The notes: generated from the sequence alone by a model not told the origin. A stretch of DNA of 64,000 nucleotides from Daejeonella oryzae DSM 19973 (GCF_000422945.1 NZ_KE383964.1:411650-475649); one strand, 5' to 3'. Shown: positions 1 through 9,790, counted from the first letter of the stretch. A program made the numbers and translations.

Positions 1-281
1 AATTCAAAGATTCTTCAACACTTCTCCGAATTGCTTTTTCAACTGCAATATTTAAGAATCTGCAGGCAGTTTTCAAATCTTTTTTAACGCTAATCCTGTG
101 AGGCCGGTCAAAAGTGCTCCGTAGGAATTTCAGGGTTCATTTGATAACAATGGCGATACTTTACAATCCTCTTCAGGAAAGAAACCTGATAGAAATGTTC
201 CATGTCTTGAAAATCAATTTTTATCCATATTCTGCTAAACAAAATATAAAAATGAACCTTAGATTTAAATAAATATTAATC

Positions 282-1058
282 ATGAAAATAGCTACATACA
301 ACGTTAACGGAGTTAACGGACGGCTTCCGGTATTGCTTCGCTGGCTGGAAGAAAGCGCTCCTGACGTAGTTTGCCTTCAGGAACTGAAAGCACCGCAGGA
401 AAAATTTCCTGAACAGGCTATTCTTGATGCAGGATATAAAGCTATCTGGCATGGACAAAAAAGCTGGAACGGTGTAGCAATTCTTTCAAAAGACGGTGAT
501 ATTGAAGAAGTTCATCGAGCCCTTCCAGGTGATGATGAAGATACGCAAAGTCGTTTTATTGAAGCCAATGTCAATGGTATCAGGCTTGTCTGCCTGTATT
601 TGCCTAATGGAAATCCAGCACCCGGACCGAAGTTTGATTATAAGCTTGACTGGTTTAAACGTCTTCAGCTTCATTCCAAAGAACTTCTTTCACTGGATAT
701 TCCTGTGGTTCTGGCCGGAGATTTTAATGTGATGCCTGCGGAAATAGATGTGTATAAACCGGAACGCTGGGTTAATGATGCACTCTTCCGCCCCGAAACT
801 CGTGCTGCTTTTAAAGAATTGGCCGAACAGGGATGGACGGATGCAATCCGGAAGCTTTATCCGGAGGAGATTATTTATACTTTTTGGGATTATTTCCGTA
901 ACGCATACGGACGAAATGCCGGTTTGCGCATAGATCATTTTTTGTTAAGTCGGCATTTTGATGAGCGGTTACGGGCTGCCGGTGTTGATCGACATGTTCG
1001 GGGATGGGAAAAAACCAGCGATCATGCGCCGGTTTGGATTGAATTAGGAGAAGGCTAG
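282..1058 (+). CDS. xth: Exodeoxyribonuclease III (AP endonuclease)
   Basis: This is a 258-residue, full-length member of the exonuclease III / endonuclease-exonuclease-phosphatase family. It cleaves DNA backbones at abasic sites and degrades 3' ends in base excision repair, in the cytoplasm. Visible catalytic motifs are NVNGVNGR at the N-terminus, CLQELKAP with the metal-binding Glu near residue 34, AGDFNVMP near 145, RIDHFLL near 226 and SDHAPVW at the C-terminus. The ATG start gives the canonical MKIATYNVNG opening of the family. The gene stands alone. The 281 bases to its left hold no gene I can recognise, and a long gap follows it. The family call is secure. Confidence 0.97.
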   Translation: MKIATYNVNGVNGRLPVLLRWLEESAPDVVCLQELKAPQEKFPEQAILDAGYKAIWHGQKSWNGVAILSKDGDIEEVHRALPGDDEDTQSRFIEANVNGIRLVCLYLPNGNPAPGPKFDYKLDWFKRLQLHSKELLSLDIPVVLAGDFNVMPAEIDVYKPERWVNDALFRPETRAAFKELAEQGWTDAIRKLYPEEIIYTFWDYFRNAYGRNAGLRIDHFLLSRHFDERLRAAGVDRHVRGWEKTSDHAPVWIELGEG

Positions 1059-1377
1059 GAGCTGTCAGTCAGGTTAAGAACAGTGCTGAACTTAGACGCC
1101 AGCATTGATATTTATAATACTCAAGAGTTTAAATTGATTTCAGTCAGTTACGGGTTTTACATGAAAAGAAATTGCAATCCGTAAGCACAATATTCTTGCT
1201 GGCAGATGAATCAGGAAAGTAAATATTGCATATTCAGAGCAAATTGATATTTATTTGCTTTTGAGGTCTTCAAAAGGATTTGATGTACTGTTATTATTTA
1301 GTGGTATGTTTGATAAGACATTTTTACACATCTTTTTGCGAATTCTCAAAGTGGACTGAAGAAGTTTTTAAAATACT
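1059..1377. other. Intergenic gap, nothing recognised
   Basis: This is a 319-base AT-rich spacer between xth and the CheB-CheR-kinase fusion. I see no open reading frame with a plausible start, no strong hairpin and no clear promoter element. It presumably carries the promoter of the downstream gene. Confidence 0.5.
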
Positions 1378-4300
1378 ATGTTAGTGACCGAACCACACCA
1401 CATCATTGCTATTGGCGCCTCTGCCGGTGGAATGGAAGAGATAAACACCTTTTTTGATCATACACCCTTAGATGGCGTTTCTTACGTAATTGTACAGCAT
1501 TTATCTCCGGATTTTAAAAGCAGGATGGTCGAATTACTCGCCAGGCATAGCAAACTTTTAGTTAAGGAAGCGAAAGATGGAATGACCGTAATATCTAACC
1601 AGGTTTATTTAATTCCCAATGATAAATTTATGACCATCCGTAACTGGAGGCTATATTTAACAGATAAGAATGAAGAACCAGCCCCTCATTTAACCATTAA
1701 TAAATTTTTCACTTCTCTTGCGGAATGCAGCGGAAGCAAGGCTATAGGGATCATTCTTTCAGGCTTAGGTTCTGATGGAACTAAAGGCATAATAGATATT
1801 AAAAAAGCGGGGGGGATGGTTATGGCCCGGAATCCCGAAACCTCAGAATTTGGCAGCATGCCTTCCAATGCCATTGCTACAGGGATGGTTGATTTTGTTA
1901 TGGAACCCCAATTAATGCCCGATGCGATTGAAGATTATGTAATGAACGAAGGTAAGATAGATGCAAATACCAAGGATGATGACAAAAATCTGGAAGATAT
2001 TATTAATTTAATAAAAGAGCGCCTGCCCCTTGATTTTTCAGATTATAAAAAATCAACTATTCTACGACGAATTAAAAGAAGAGCATCTTACAATAACTTT
2101 ACTAATCTGTCCAGCTATTTCCATTTTCTGAATGAAACACCAGATGAAGTGGCTACCCTGGCGCAGGATTTTCTGATCAGCGTAACTTCATTTTTTAGAG
2201 ATAAAGAAGCATATGAAATGCTTCAAAATAAAGTATTACCTGATTTACTTGATAAGTTAAGTAAGGATGAAGAATTAAAATTATGGGTAGCGGGTTGCGC
2301 TACCGGGGAAGAGGCTTATTCACTTGCCATACTTTTACGCGAGCAGTTAACCGGTAAATTTAAAGATGTTGTAGTAAAAATATTTGCAACGGATATTGAT
2401 AACCCGGCGTTGGTTCATGCCGGAAAAGGTATTTATACTTCAGGAATCACCAAAGATGTTTCTCAGAAAAGGCTTGACAGATTTTTTATAAAAGAAGGTG
2501 AAAGCTACCGGGTTAAACCAGAGATCCGTAAGATGGTGATCTTTGCTCAGCATGACCTGGTAAAAAATCCTCCGTATTGCAATATGCATTTTGTAAGCTG
2601 CCGGAATCTGCTTATTTACATGACCCCGATTCTGCAAAAAAAAATATATTTAATGCTGCTCTTCGGACTTAAAAAGGATGGTTATTTATTTTTAGGCTCC
2701 AGCGAAAACCCGATGCCTATTATTCAAAACCTGGAAGTAATAGATAAAAAATGGAAGATTTATAAAAATCTGGAATCTAACCGGGTGGTACGTTTTGATG
2801 CATTTTCTTTGCCTCTGCTGATTGATAAAAAGCAAACTCTTTCATCACCCTCAAGGGAAGATTCTTCACAAAATGTAAATACGGTGGAGGAAGCAGTGAA
2901 TGGAGTTTTGGTCGAACAGCTTGATTCCCTGGTAATATGTATTGATGAAAATAATCAGGTTGTTAAATCTTATGGCGACACTACCAAATATCTTCTTCAG
3001 AAGAATTTTAATTCTAACTTAACTGAGCTTTTACCACGACCACTTGCTATAGCGTTTAATACGCTTAGTAAAACTGCTGTAGAATCAGGCAAAAAAGCTT
3101 CCGTTTGCGGGATAAAAATTAAACATGATAAACTGGTTATTAAAGTCTGTTTGTCGATAAATCCTCTCATCATTAAAAAAGGAATGCAAAAATTCCGGAT
3201 GGTTACTCTTAGTGAAGATAAGTCTCTGGTCGCAACGCAACATGAAGAGGCTGTATTTGATGAAAAAATTTATTTAGATCAATATGTAATAAATTTGGAG
3301 GAGGAATTGGTTGATTTAAAAGACAAACTTAATTCTACTTACCTGCAGCTGGATGCTTCCAATGAGAATATGCAATCCTTTAATGAGGAACTGCTTTCTG
3401 CAAATGAAGAGATGCAAAGTACCAATGAAGAAATGCAATCTGTAAATGAGGAGCTGCATACCATTAATGCTGACTACCAGCTAAAGAACAAAGAGTTACT
3501 CGAATTAAATGACGATCTGAATAATTACTTCAGAAGTAATGTAAACGGGCAGCTATTTGTGAACAATGATCTGGAACTGATGAGATTTTCTCCGGGAACG
3601 GTAAAGCAGATTAATCTCCTGCCATCGGATGTAGGCAGACCTTTAAGTAATATTTCTACCAATATTAAATTTGAAACTATTTTGGAAGATATTAAAAAGG
3701 TTCTTAAAGAAGGAAGCATCATTGATAAGGAAATTGAAACTGATGATGGGAAATGGTACCAGATAATGACTATGCCTTATCTTCAACAAGCAGATAATAA
3801 GGTCACAGGTGCTATCATAACTTTTAATGACATCACTAAATTGAAAAAAACCCAACTTGAGCTGGACAAGAAAAATGAAAGTTTGCTTCGTATAAATGCC
3901 GATCTGGATAATTTTGTATATGCGGCTTCTCATGATCTTCTGGCACCACTTAGCAATATAGAAGGAAGTATTGCCGTGATGAATAAGATAAAAGTAACCG
4001 ATCCGAAGCTTAATGAATTTTTACAGGTTATCAATTCATCTGTTAAAAAATTCCGAAATCTGGTAAAAGATCTCTCTTCCATTGCCAAATTAGAAAGTGG
4101 AATGATGATTACAGAAATGGTTGACTTAAATGAATTAATTAATGACGTTGAATGGAGCTTGGAGAATAAAATTAAAACATCGGATGTTGAGATTAGCAGA
4201 GACCTGCAGGTTAAACAACTTCCATTTTCCAAAAAGAATTTAAGAAGCATTATATATAATCTGATTTCAAATAGCGTTAAATTTAAAAGAGAACAGCCTT

Positions 4301-4551
4301 GTACTATTCACATTAGAACTTTCAAAGAGGGAGATACTGTAATCTTATCAGTAGAGGATAATGGAATCGGAATTCCTAAAGAAAAATTAGGTGAAATTTT
4401 TAATATGTACGGCAGGCTCCAGCTCGATATAGAAGGACAGGGAATTGGCTTATATCTTGCAAAAAAATTAATAGATTCTACCGGAGGAAAAATTGTTGTA
4501 GAGAGTGAACAAGGTATAGGGAGTAATTTTAAAATTTATTTTAATGCATAA
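1378..4551 (+). CDS. CheB-CheR-PAS-histidine kinase fusion protein
   Basis: This 1057-residue soluble signalling fusion has, in order, a CheB methylesterase domain (about 8-185), a CheR methyltransferase domain (about 205-465), a glutamate-rich coiled coil (about 640-715), a PAS domain (about 715-815) and a histidine kinase core. The CheB part keeps its Ser in GASAGG, His in VQHLSP and Asp in SGLGSDG. The CheR part keeps the SAM loop WVAGCATGEEAYS. The kinase phospho-acceptor is His about 852 in ASHDLLAPLSN, and the ATPase motifs VEDNGIGIP and GQGIGLYLAKK are present. No transmembrane segment, receiver or output domain is present, and no chemotaxis receptor gene is nearby. Such fusions are common in Bacteroidota; their methylation target and signal are generally unknown. 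It is a single-gene unit as far as can be seen. Confidence 0.93.
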   Translation: MLVTEPHHIIAIGASAGGMEEINTFFDHTPLDGVSYVIVQHLSPDFKSRMVELLARHSKLLVKEAKDGMTVISNQVYLIPNDKFMTIRNWRLYLTDKNEEPAPHLTINKFFTSLAECSGSKAIGIILSGLGSDGTKGIIDIKKAGGMVMARNPETSEFGSMPSNAIATGMVDFVMEPQLMPDAIEDYVMNEGKIDANTKDDDKNLEDIINLIKERLPLDFSDYKKSTILRRIKRRASYNNFTNLSSYFHFLNETPDEVATLAQDFLISVTSFFRDKEAYEMLQNKVLPDLLDKLSKDEELKLWVAGCATGEEAYSLAILLREQLTGKFKDVVVKIFATDIDNPALVHAGKGIYTSGITKDVSQKRLDRFFIKEGESYRVKPEIRKMVIFAQHDLVKNPPYCNMHFVSCRNLLIYMTPILQKKIYLMLLFGLKKDGYLFLGSSENPMPIIQNLEVIDKKWKIYKNLESNRVVRFDAFSLPLLIDKKQTLSSPSREDSSQNVNTVEEAVNGVLVEQLDSLVICIDENNQVVKSYGDTTKYLLQKNFNSNLTELLPRPLAIAFNTLSKTAVESGKKASVCGIKIKHDKLVIKVCLSINPLIIKKGMQKFRMVTLSEDKSLVATQHEEAVFDEKIYLDQYVINLEEELVDLKDKLNSTYLQLDASNENMQSFNEELLSANEEMQSTNEEMQSVNEELHTINADYQLKNKELLELNDDLNNYFRSNVNGQLFVNNDLELMRFSPGTVKQINLLPSDVGRPLSNISTNIKFETILEDIKKVLKEGSIIDKEIETDDGKWYQIMTMPYLQQADNKVTGAIITFNDITKLKKTQLELDKKNESLLRINADLDNFVYAASHDLLAPLSNIEGSIAVMNKIKVTDPKLNEFLQVINSSVKKFRNLVKDLSSIAKLESGMMITEMVDLNELINDVEWSLENKIKTSDVEISRDLQVKQLPFSKKNLRSIIYNLISNSVKFKREQPCTIHIRTFKEGDTVILSVEDNGIGIPKEKLGEIFNMYGRLQLDIEGQGIGLYLAKKLIDSTGGKIVVESEQGIGSNFKIYFNA

Positions 4552-4692
4552 CTACAAGCCCGGGAAGTAAATACTTCCGATAATCTCAGTACTTCCTAAC
4601 CTAATTAGCAATTTGCTACAGCCGGAATTTCATAAATTATTAAAGGGTGATAAACTTATTAAGCGATCGATCATTCATATTGATTTAATTTT

Positions 4693-5061
4693 ATGAACGC
4701 CATAGATCAGTACATCAGCAAATTTCCGGAAGAAACTCAGGTACTTCTGGAAAAAATCCGGGTTGCAATTCAGACAGCAGCACCGGCAGCGGAAGAAACT
4801 ATTAAATATCAAATGCCCACCTATGTATTGATGGGAAACCTGGTTCATTTTGCGGCATATAAAAAACACATCGGGTTTTACCCCTCACCTTCAGCAATAG
4901 TGAAATTTAAAACTGAAATCTCAGGCTTCCGGAATTCAAAAGGGGCCGTTCAGTTTCCGCTTGATAAGGAAATCCCGCTTGAGCTGATCTCTAAAATTGT
5001 AAATTTCAGAGTTCAGGAAAATCTGGAAAAACATGGCTCGAAAAAAATCTTAAAAACTTAA
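4693..5061 (+). CDS. DUF1801 / YdhG-like protein
   Basis: This is a 122-residue small cytoplasmic protein of the DUF1801 family, which has a frataxin-like fold. It opens with an amphipathic helix (DQYISKFPEETQVLLEKI), then the family core PAAEETIKYQMPTY and HIGFYPSP, and ends in a helix rich in charged residues. B. subtilis YdhG-type relatives have been proposed as iron chaperones, but that role is not visible in the sequence. A second DUF1801 paralogue starts 71 bases downstream on the same strand, so the two may be co-transcribed. The ATG used is the first that leaves the family N-terminus intact. Confidence 0.85.
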   Translation: MNAIDQYISKFPEETQVLLEKIRVAIQTAAPAAEETIKYQMPTYVLMGNLVHFAAYKKHIGFYPSPSAIVKFKTEISGFRNSKGAVQFPLDKEIPLELISKIVNFRVQENLEKHGSKKILKT

Positions 5062-5132
5062 AATTATCTTCATCAGATTAATGATTGTTAAAAAGCAGAG
5101 TAAACTAATCAGGATAAATTATTAAGTTGAAT

Positions 5133-5549
5133 ATGGCCGACATTACAAAACAAACCGAAAAACAACTTGTAGCAGATTACTTCCGCAGGCTGAATCATCC
5201 TTTAAAAACCATTGTGCAGGCTTTAAGAGAAATTGTTCTTTTAACAGATACAGAGATTGCGGAGCAAATAAAGTGGAACTCAGCCTGCTTTTATTACAAT
5301 GGAGAAATGACAGCCTTTAATCCTAAAGAGTACAAAAGAGATATTGTGGTTTTTAACCTTTATAAACAAGATTCAGTCTTACTCGTATTTCCAACCGGAG
5401 GAATTGTAAATGATTCAACCGGTCTTTTAGAAGGAAAATTTAAGGATAGCAGAAAAATTGCCAAATTCGGAACCTTAGAGGATGTGAAAATGAAAGAAAA
5501 AGATCTGCAGTTTGTAATCAGAGAATGGCTGAAATTGGTGGAGAAATAA
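5133..5549 (+). CDS. DUF1801 domain protein
   Basis: This is a second, divergent DUF1801 paralogue of 138 residues if it starts at the ATG at 5133. A TTG two codons earlier is also in frame, but the ATG (MADITKQ) is preferred. The family pattern is visible: an N-terminal helix (VADYFRRLNHPLKTIVQAL), EQIKWNSACFYYNGEM in the core, and a C-terminal helix ending VIREWLKLVEK. It shares little direct identity with its neighbour apart from this fold pattern. Function is unknown. It is convergent with the DUF1206 gene that follows. Confidence 0.83.
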   Translation: MADITKQTEKQLVADYFRRLNHPLKTIVQALREIVLLTDTEIAEQIKWNSACFYYNGEMTAFNPKEYKRDIVVFNLYKQDSVLLVFPTGGIVNDSTGLLEGKFKDSRKIAKFGTLEDVKMKEKDLQFVIREWLKLVEK

Positions 5550-5620
5550 TTAAAAAAATCCCGGGGTTTATGTTCGCACTGCGTGTAAAATCAAATCAAA
5601 ATTAAGTTCTGATTAAATGA

Positions 5621-6427
5621 TTAATTGAAGTTTTCGTACCTGGCCCTGATAAAATTGAAAGTCCCGTAACAGATTAAACCCAGTCCAACCGCCGCCAGCA
5701 AATATGTTCCATAAGCAGCATTTTCAAGAAAACTGAAAGCTTCGGAGGTATCTCCTGCTTCCGATGAATTTGAATGGATGGCAGCATTGAAGAAAAGCCA
5801 TGCAATAACCAGCCAAACAACTCCTCTTGCTACATATCCAATCTTTCCGGCCATTAACAGGATTTCCTTATTGCTGCTGTAAGAAGCTTTTTGAGCATGT
5901 TTTTTGTATTTTTCTGAAAGTCCGTACCAAATCTGGTAAACACCAACAGCAAGCAATATTGCCGCACCTATTCCCACCATCCATTGTCCGAAAGGTTTTG
6001 ATAAAAGTTCCTGGGCCAGATTCTGCTGATCATCTCCGGAACCAGAAGGTTTGGATAATAAAACCTTTATTGCAGCTACCGCAACTGATCCGTAAACCAG
6101 GCCGCTAAATAAATATCTGGCTCTGGAAGACAGGCCTTTTGCGTCGCTGCCTTTCTTTTCAGTATCGCCCAAAGCTTGCATAATGCGCCATAAAGTATAG
6201 CTGATTAATCCTAAGGCAATAATAGCCAGCATGATTTTTCCTCCCGTTTGCTGGTATACAAAATCAAAAACTCCGGATTTATCGGTATTCTCTGCTGAGC
6301 GGCCGTTGATATTGAATGCAGCCATAAAAGCAAGTGTGCCCAACAGGCAGTAAACAATTCCTTTAGCTGTTAACCCAGCCTGTGCAATAGGTTTTTCCCG
6401 GGATTTAAGTGTTTTAGTTATTGACAT
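5621..6427 (-). CDS. DUF1206 integral membrane protein
   Basis: This 268-residue inner-membrane protein is built from three similar units of two hydrophobic helices, about six transmembrane segments. Each unit begins with a glycine-rich turn (AQAGLTAKGIVYCLLG, SSRARYLFSGLVYGS, AGKIGYVARGVVWLV). This threefold repeat and length match the DUF1206 family, whose function is not known. The ATG at 6427 gives a short basic cytoplasmic N-terminus before the first helix. It is transcribed alone, convergent with the DUF1801 pair. The 335 bases upstream, before the next small gene, hold two hairpins listed separately. Confidence 0.9.
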   Translation of the reverse strand: MSITKTLKSREKPIAQAGLTAKGIVYCLLGTLAFMAAFNINGRSAENTDKSGVFDFVYQQTGGKIMLAIIALGLISYTLWRIMQALGDTEKKGSDAKGLSSRARYLFSGLVYGSVAVAAIKVLLSKPSGSGDDQQNLAQELLSKPFGQWMVGIGAAILLAVGVYQIWYGLSEKYKKHAQKASYSSNKEILLMAGKIGYVARGVVWLVIAWLFFNAAIHSNSSEAGDTSEAFSFLENAAYGTYLLAAVGLGLICYGTFNFIRARYENFN

Positions 6428-6678
6428 ATTGCAAATAAAGAATTGAGTAATGAAAATGAATAACGTGTTGATTCAATTTAGCTAATTAAACTACGGCACA
6501 TACTATAACAACCACAATAGAGATTGTTTGAAAATAGAATAAATTGAAAGTTCTAATCAGTTATTATTCTACAATAAGTAAAAGCTGTTGAAGAGATTTT
6601 TAAAATGTTAAATAGAATAATCATTACGGTCTGTATTTAAGATTTCAATGATTTTTGTGATCCTGATATTCTATTCAG

Positions 6679-6705
6679 AAAATTTTACCGGAGCGGTAAA
6701 ATTTT
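6679..6705 (-). terminator. Second hairpin of a tandem pair
   Basis: Perfect 12-bp arms (AAAATTTTACCG / CGGTAAAATTTT) enclose a 3-base loop. It lies just beyond another hairpin, downstream of the small membrane-protein gene on the minus strand, and probably acts as a back-up terminator. The rest of 6428-6678 shows no gene and presumably holds the DUF1206 promoter. Confidence 0.6.
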
Positions 6706-6712
6706 AGGATAA

Positions 6713-6747
6713 AAAAATCCGCTTTAAAAATTTTAAAGCGGATTTTT
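6713..6747 (-). terminator. Rho-independent terminator of the small membrane protein gene
   Basis: Perfect 17-bp inverted repeat (core TCCGCTTTAAAA / TTTTAAAGCGGA) with a single central base and flanking A and T tracts, starting 16 bases beyond the stop codon at 6763. The A/T flanks make it potentially bidirectional. Confidence 0.8.
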
Positions 6748-6762
6748 AAAAGGATTTAGTGA

Positions 6763-6918
6763 TTAAACTCTTCCTCCACGTATTACTCTCAGCAAGATTG
6801 CGATGATAGCAATTACTAAAAGAATATGAATCAGGTTTCCGCCGAATGGAGAAACAAATGATCCGAAAATCCATACGATGATTAAAATTACTGCGATTAT
6901 GTAAAGTAAGTTGCCCAT
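6763..6918 (-). CDS. Small two-helix membrane protein, Lmo0937 family
   Basis: This is a 51-residue protein found by translating the gap between two larger genes. It has a hydrophobic helix (LLYIIAVILIIVWIFGSF), a Pro/Gly hinge (SPFGGN), a second hydrophobic helix (HILLVIAIIAILLRVI) and the basic tail RGGRV. This pattern matches the short Lmo0937-family membrane proteins, which are common in Bacteroidota and often linked to envelope stress; the stress link is family knowledge only. A strong tandem terminator follows the stop, which supports a free-standing, well-expressed gene. Function is unknown. Confidence 0.85.
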   Translation of the reverse strand: MGNLLYIIAVILIIVWIFGSFVSPFGGNLIHILLVIAIIAILLRVIRGGRV

Positions 6919-7135
6919 GATTTTTTTGTTTTAGTTTATAAATTCTTGTTCAAAACTACTTATGCCAAAATCATTCCATGATTTTTGACCTGCTTAAAGA
7001 ATTTTAAATAAAGCTTCAGGTATTATCTTTCATTACACACTTAATCTATTGACATATAATTAGATAATATTTGTAAAAAAGAATTAATTTTAATTTCAAT
7101 GCAAAATTAATTACGATATTCTTTAGCATTTAAAT

Positions 7136-8806
7136 ATGAACAGACTTAGCACCGCCGATTATGTTGTTTTCCTGATCTACTTCATTATTGTAGCTTCATA
7201 CGGATGGTGGGTTTATAAGCAAAAGCAATCTAAAAAAGAAAGTTCAAAGGACTTTTTCCTTGCTAAAGACAGTCTTACCTGGTGGGCTATCGGCGCTTCT
7301 CTTATAGCATCAAATATTTCAGCCGAACAATTTATCGGCATGAGCGGCTCAGGTTTTAAAATGGGTTTGGCCATTGCCACTTATGAGTGGATGGCAGCAT
7401 TTTCCCTGCTGGTAGTTGCCGTGTTTTTTATTCCGGTTTACCTCAAAAACAAAATTTATACCATGCCTCAGTTTCTGAATCAGCGGTATAATTCAACAGT
7501 ATCCATGATCATGGCAGTTTTCTGGCTGTTATTATATGTAGTTGTTAACCTAACCTCCATTTTATATCTGGGCGCATTGGCCATCAACAGCATTTCGGGT
7601 ATTAATTTAACTGCCTGTATGTATTTGCTGGCAATTTTTGCAATTGTTATTACCCTTGGCGGGATGAAAGTAATCGGATATACCGACGTGATTCAGGTGT
7701 TTTTTCTGATATTGGGAGGTTTGGCCACTACTTACCTCGCTTTGGATCTGGTAGCTTCACATTTTGGTTCATCAGGAGTTTTAAACGGGTTCAATTTATT
7801 AACAGAAAAGGCCAATGATCATTTTCATATGATCTTTAAAAAGGAAAATGTCAATTATTCTGATCTGCCCGGATTAAGCGTGCTGATAGGAGGTATGCTC
7901 ATTGTAAATCTTAACTACTGGGGCTGTAATCAATATATTACTCAAAGAGCCCTGGGCGCTGATCTGCAAACTGCAAGAAAAGGACTGTTATTTGCAGCCT
8001 GTTTAAAATTGCTAATGCCCTTAATTGTGGTAATCCCGGGTATTGCTGCGTATGTACTATATCAGGAAGGAAATTTCCAGAATGAGATGCTTCAGGGTGC
8101 TGAAGTAAATCCGGACAGAGCTTATCCTGTATTGCTCAACCTTCTTCCCGCAGGTTTAAAAGGACTCTCTTTCGCAGCTTTAACCGCCGCAATTGTCGCA
8201 TCTTTAGCCGGTAAAGCCAATAGTATTGCCACTATTTTCACGCTTGACATTTACAAAAAGATTATTAATAAAGAGGCCAGTGAAAACCGTCAGGTAAATA
8301 TTGGCCGGATCACCATTATTGTCTCCCTGTTGATGGCAATCCTGATTGCGCCTTATCTTGGAATTGATAAAAAAGGAGGTTTTCAGTACATTCAGGAATA
8401 TACCGGATTTGTATCTCCGGGAGTCTTCGCCATGTTTATTCTGGGATTTTTCTGGAAGAAAACTACCTCCAATGCGGCGCTGTTCGCCACGATAGGAGGT
8501 TTTATTTTATCGGTCGTATTTAAGGTTCTCCCTAATTATACAGATTTATCATTTCTGGAACCAATGGGTTTTGCTGTTGCAAATGCAGAAGGGATTTATG
8601 AAATCCCATTCATAGATCGTATGGGTTTCGTTTTTCTTATTTGCGTGATTGTAATGTATTTCATCAGTGTATACGAAACGCGTAACGGAGCAAATCCCAA
8701 AGGACTTGAAATTGATAAAAGCATGTTCAAAACAGCACCCGGATTTACGGTGGGAGCTTTGATTGTACTTGGATTGATCGTTGCCCTGTATTCGATTTAT
8801 TGGTAG
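7136..8806 (+). CDS. Sodium/solute symporter (SSS family, SGLT-like)
   Basis: This 556-residue inner-membrane carrier has about 14 hydrophobic segments, the usual length for SGLT-type members of the sodium:solute symporter family. It would bring a small solute, probably a sugar, into the cell with sodium. Typical stretches are ASLIASNISAEQFIGMSGSG in the first helices, EWMAAFSLLVVAVFFIPVY, and the SSS signature region GLSFAALTAAIVASLAGKAN. These resemble the Vibrio sodium/galactose carrier more than proline or pantothenate carriers, but the substrate cannot be fixed from sequence. It is monocistronic, with a 217-base upstream region, and convergent with a PAS gene. Confidence 0.92.
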   Translation: MNRLSTADYVVFLIYFIIVASYGWWVYKQKQSKKESSKDFFLAKDSLTWWAIGASLIASNISAEQFIGMSGSGFKMGLAIATYEWMAAFSLLVVAVFFIPVYLKNKIYTMPQFLNQRYNSTVSMIMAVFWLLLYVVVNLTSILYLGALAINSISGINLTACMYLLAIFAIVITLGGMKVIGYTDVIQVFFLILGGLATTYLALDLVASHFGSSGVLNGFNLLTEKANDHFHMIFKKENVNYSDLPGLSVLIGGMLIVNLNYWGCNQYITQRALGADLQTARKGLLFAACLKLLMPLIVVIPGIAAYVLYQEGNFQNEMLQGAEVNPDRAYPVLLNLLPAGLKGLSFAALTAAIVASLAGKANSIATIFTLDIYKKIINKEASENRQVNIGRITIIVSLLMAILIAPYLGIDKKGGFQYIQEYTGFVSPGVFAMFILGFFWKKTTSNAALFATIGGFILSVVFKVLPNYTDLSFLEPMGFAVANAEGIYEIPFIDRMGFVFLICVIVMYFISVYETRNGANPKGLEIDKSMFKTAPGFTVGALIVLGLIVALYSIYW

Positions 8807-8943
8807 AATTATAAAGGATGCCAGCGGGTTTAATACATTTAATAAGATTTCAGAATCTGATTATATAAAACAGAATTTGTTAATTCCGCTTCCTGTAATT
8901 TTTTTTGAAATAGAATACTTCATGTAATAAGCTTCAATCTAAC

Positions 8944-9555
8944 TCAGGCATTTGCTTTATCTACGATGGTTTTTATTGCGACATCCAGCTCTTCGGCACT
9001 TTGCAGCATGAGTGAAATAACATTCCTTAGATTGGGGTCCATTTCCATGTGTTGTAAAATAAGTCCTAAGCCTAAAATATTGGCAACCGGTTTTCTGATT
9101 ATGTGAGATTGATTGAATGCGATATCTCTTAAAATAACTTCTTTCTCATCCAGCGTTTTCAAAGATTCGGATAATACCATAGAGTTATTTCTGAATTCTG
9201 TGATGTCATAACCCAAACAAAATATTCCTTCCGGCTCTCCCTGCTCATTAATCATCGCTTTGTATTCCCATTGCGTAAACACAAACCCGCCTTTACCATC
9301 ATGTTTGCGGATGGTGGCGGGAAAAACCTTTTCCGGAAATTCAAAGCACTGGGCTGAAACCCGGTGACAAATTTCGGTATCATCAGGGTGTATGGTTGTG
9401 TAATAGGGTTGTCCAATAATTTCGCCATGAATATTACCGAAAGCCCTTTTGTATTTGTTGTTAATGTATGAATACTTGCCCTCCATATTTGAACATATAA
9501 TATAATAGAGCGTTGAGTTTTCCAGTAATTGCCTGGTTTCTGTAAGGTGGTTCAT
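8944..9555 (-). CDS. PAS domain protein with kinase-like H-box, no ATPase domain
   Basis: This 203-residue cytoplasmic protein has a PAS fold (about 10-125, including YSYINNKYKRAFGN and the PAC-like GEPEGIFCLGYDITEF). A helical hairpin follows that resembles a histidine-kinase dimerisation domain, with QSHIIRKPVANILGL near residue 150. It ends at residue 203 without any N, G1 or G2 box of a catalytic ATPase domain, so it cannot phosphorylate itself. This architecture (PAS plus DHp-like helices) recurs in Bacteroidota. It may serve as a phosphotransfer or dimerisation partner for another kinase. No receiver gene is adjacent. Confidence 0.8.
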   Translation of the reverse strand: MNHLTETRQLLENSTLYYIICSNMEGKYSYINNKYKRAFGNIHGEIIGQPYYTTIHPDDTEICHRVSAQCFEFPEKVFPATIRKHDGKGGFVFTQWEYKAMINEQGEPEGIFCLGYDITEFRNNSMVLSESLKTLDEKEVILRDIAFNQSHIIRKPVANILGLGLILQHMEMDPNLRNVISLMLQSAEELDVAIKTIVDKANA

Positions 9556-9790
9556 GAACTGTATTATTCTCCTGATAAATTATTAGGAGCAATGTATGAT
9601 AAATTGATTTAATTGATGGAAACGATTTCCTTTAAGAAAAGTTTCTTAATTGTATTAAAAATAATTGATATGATGAATTTAAGCTTCCGGGATCTTTACC
9701 AGCTTTATAAATTTGAATTAGTTAAAGATATCGAGGATTTTTTAGCAGGTGCGAAAATATCTTTTTAGCTTGCCTGTTAATTTGATTGAC

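Noticed and set aside
1-281. Possible gene remnant at the left edge
   Set aside because: Short frames on both strands lack a recognisable domain; no mobile element ends are seen.
4563-4578. GGAAGTA-AA-TACTTCC inverted repeat after the CheB-CheR-kinase gene
   Set aside because: The stem is only 7 bp with a 2-base loop and no T tract; too weak to call a terminator.
7049-7073. Promoter for the symporter (TTGAC plus TAATATTTG)
   Set aside because: The -7 match is out of register by one base and spacing to TTG is too short for the Bacteroidota consensus.
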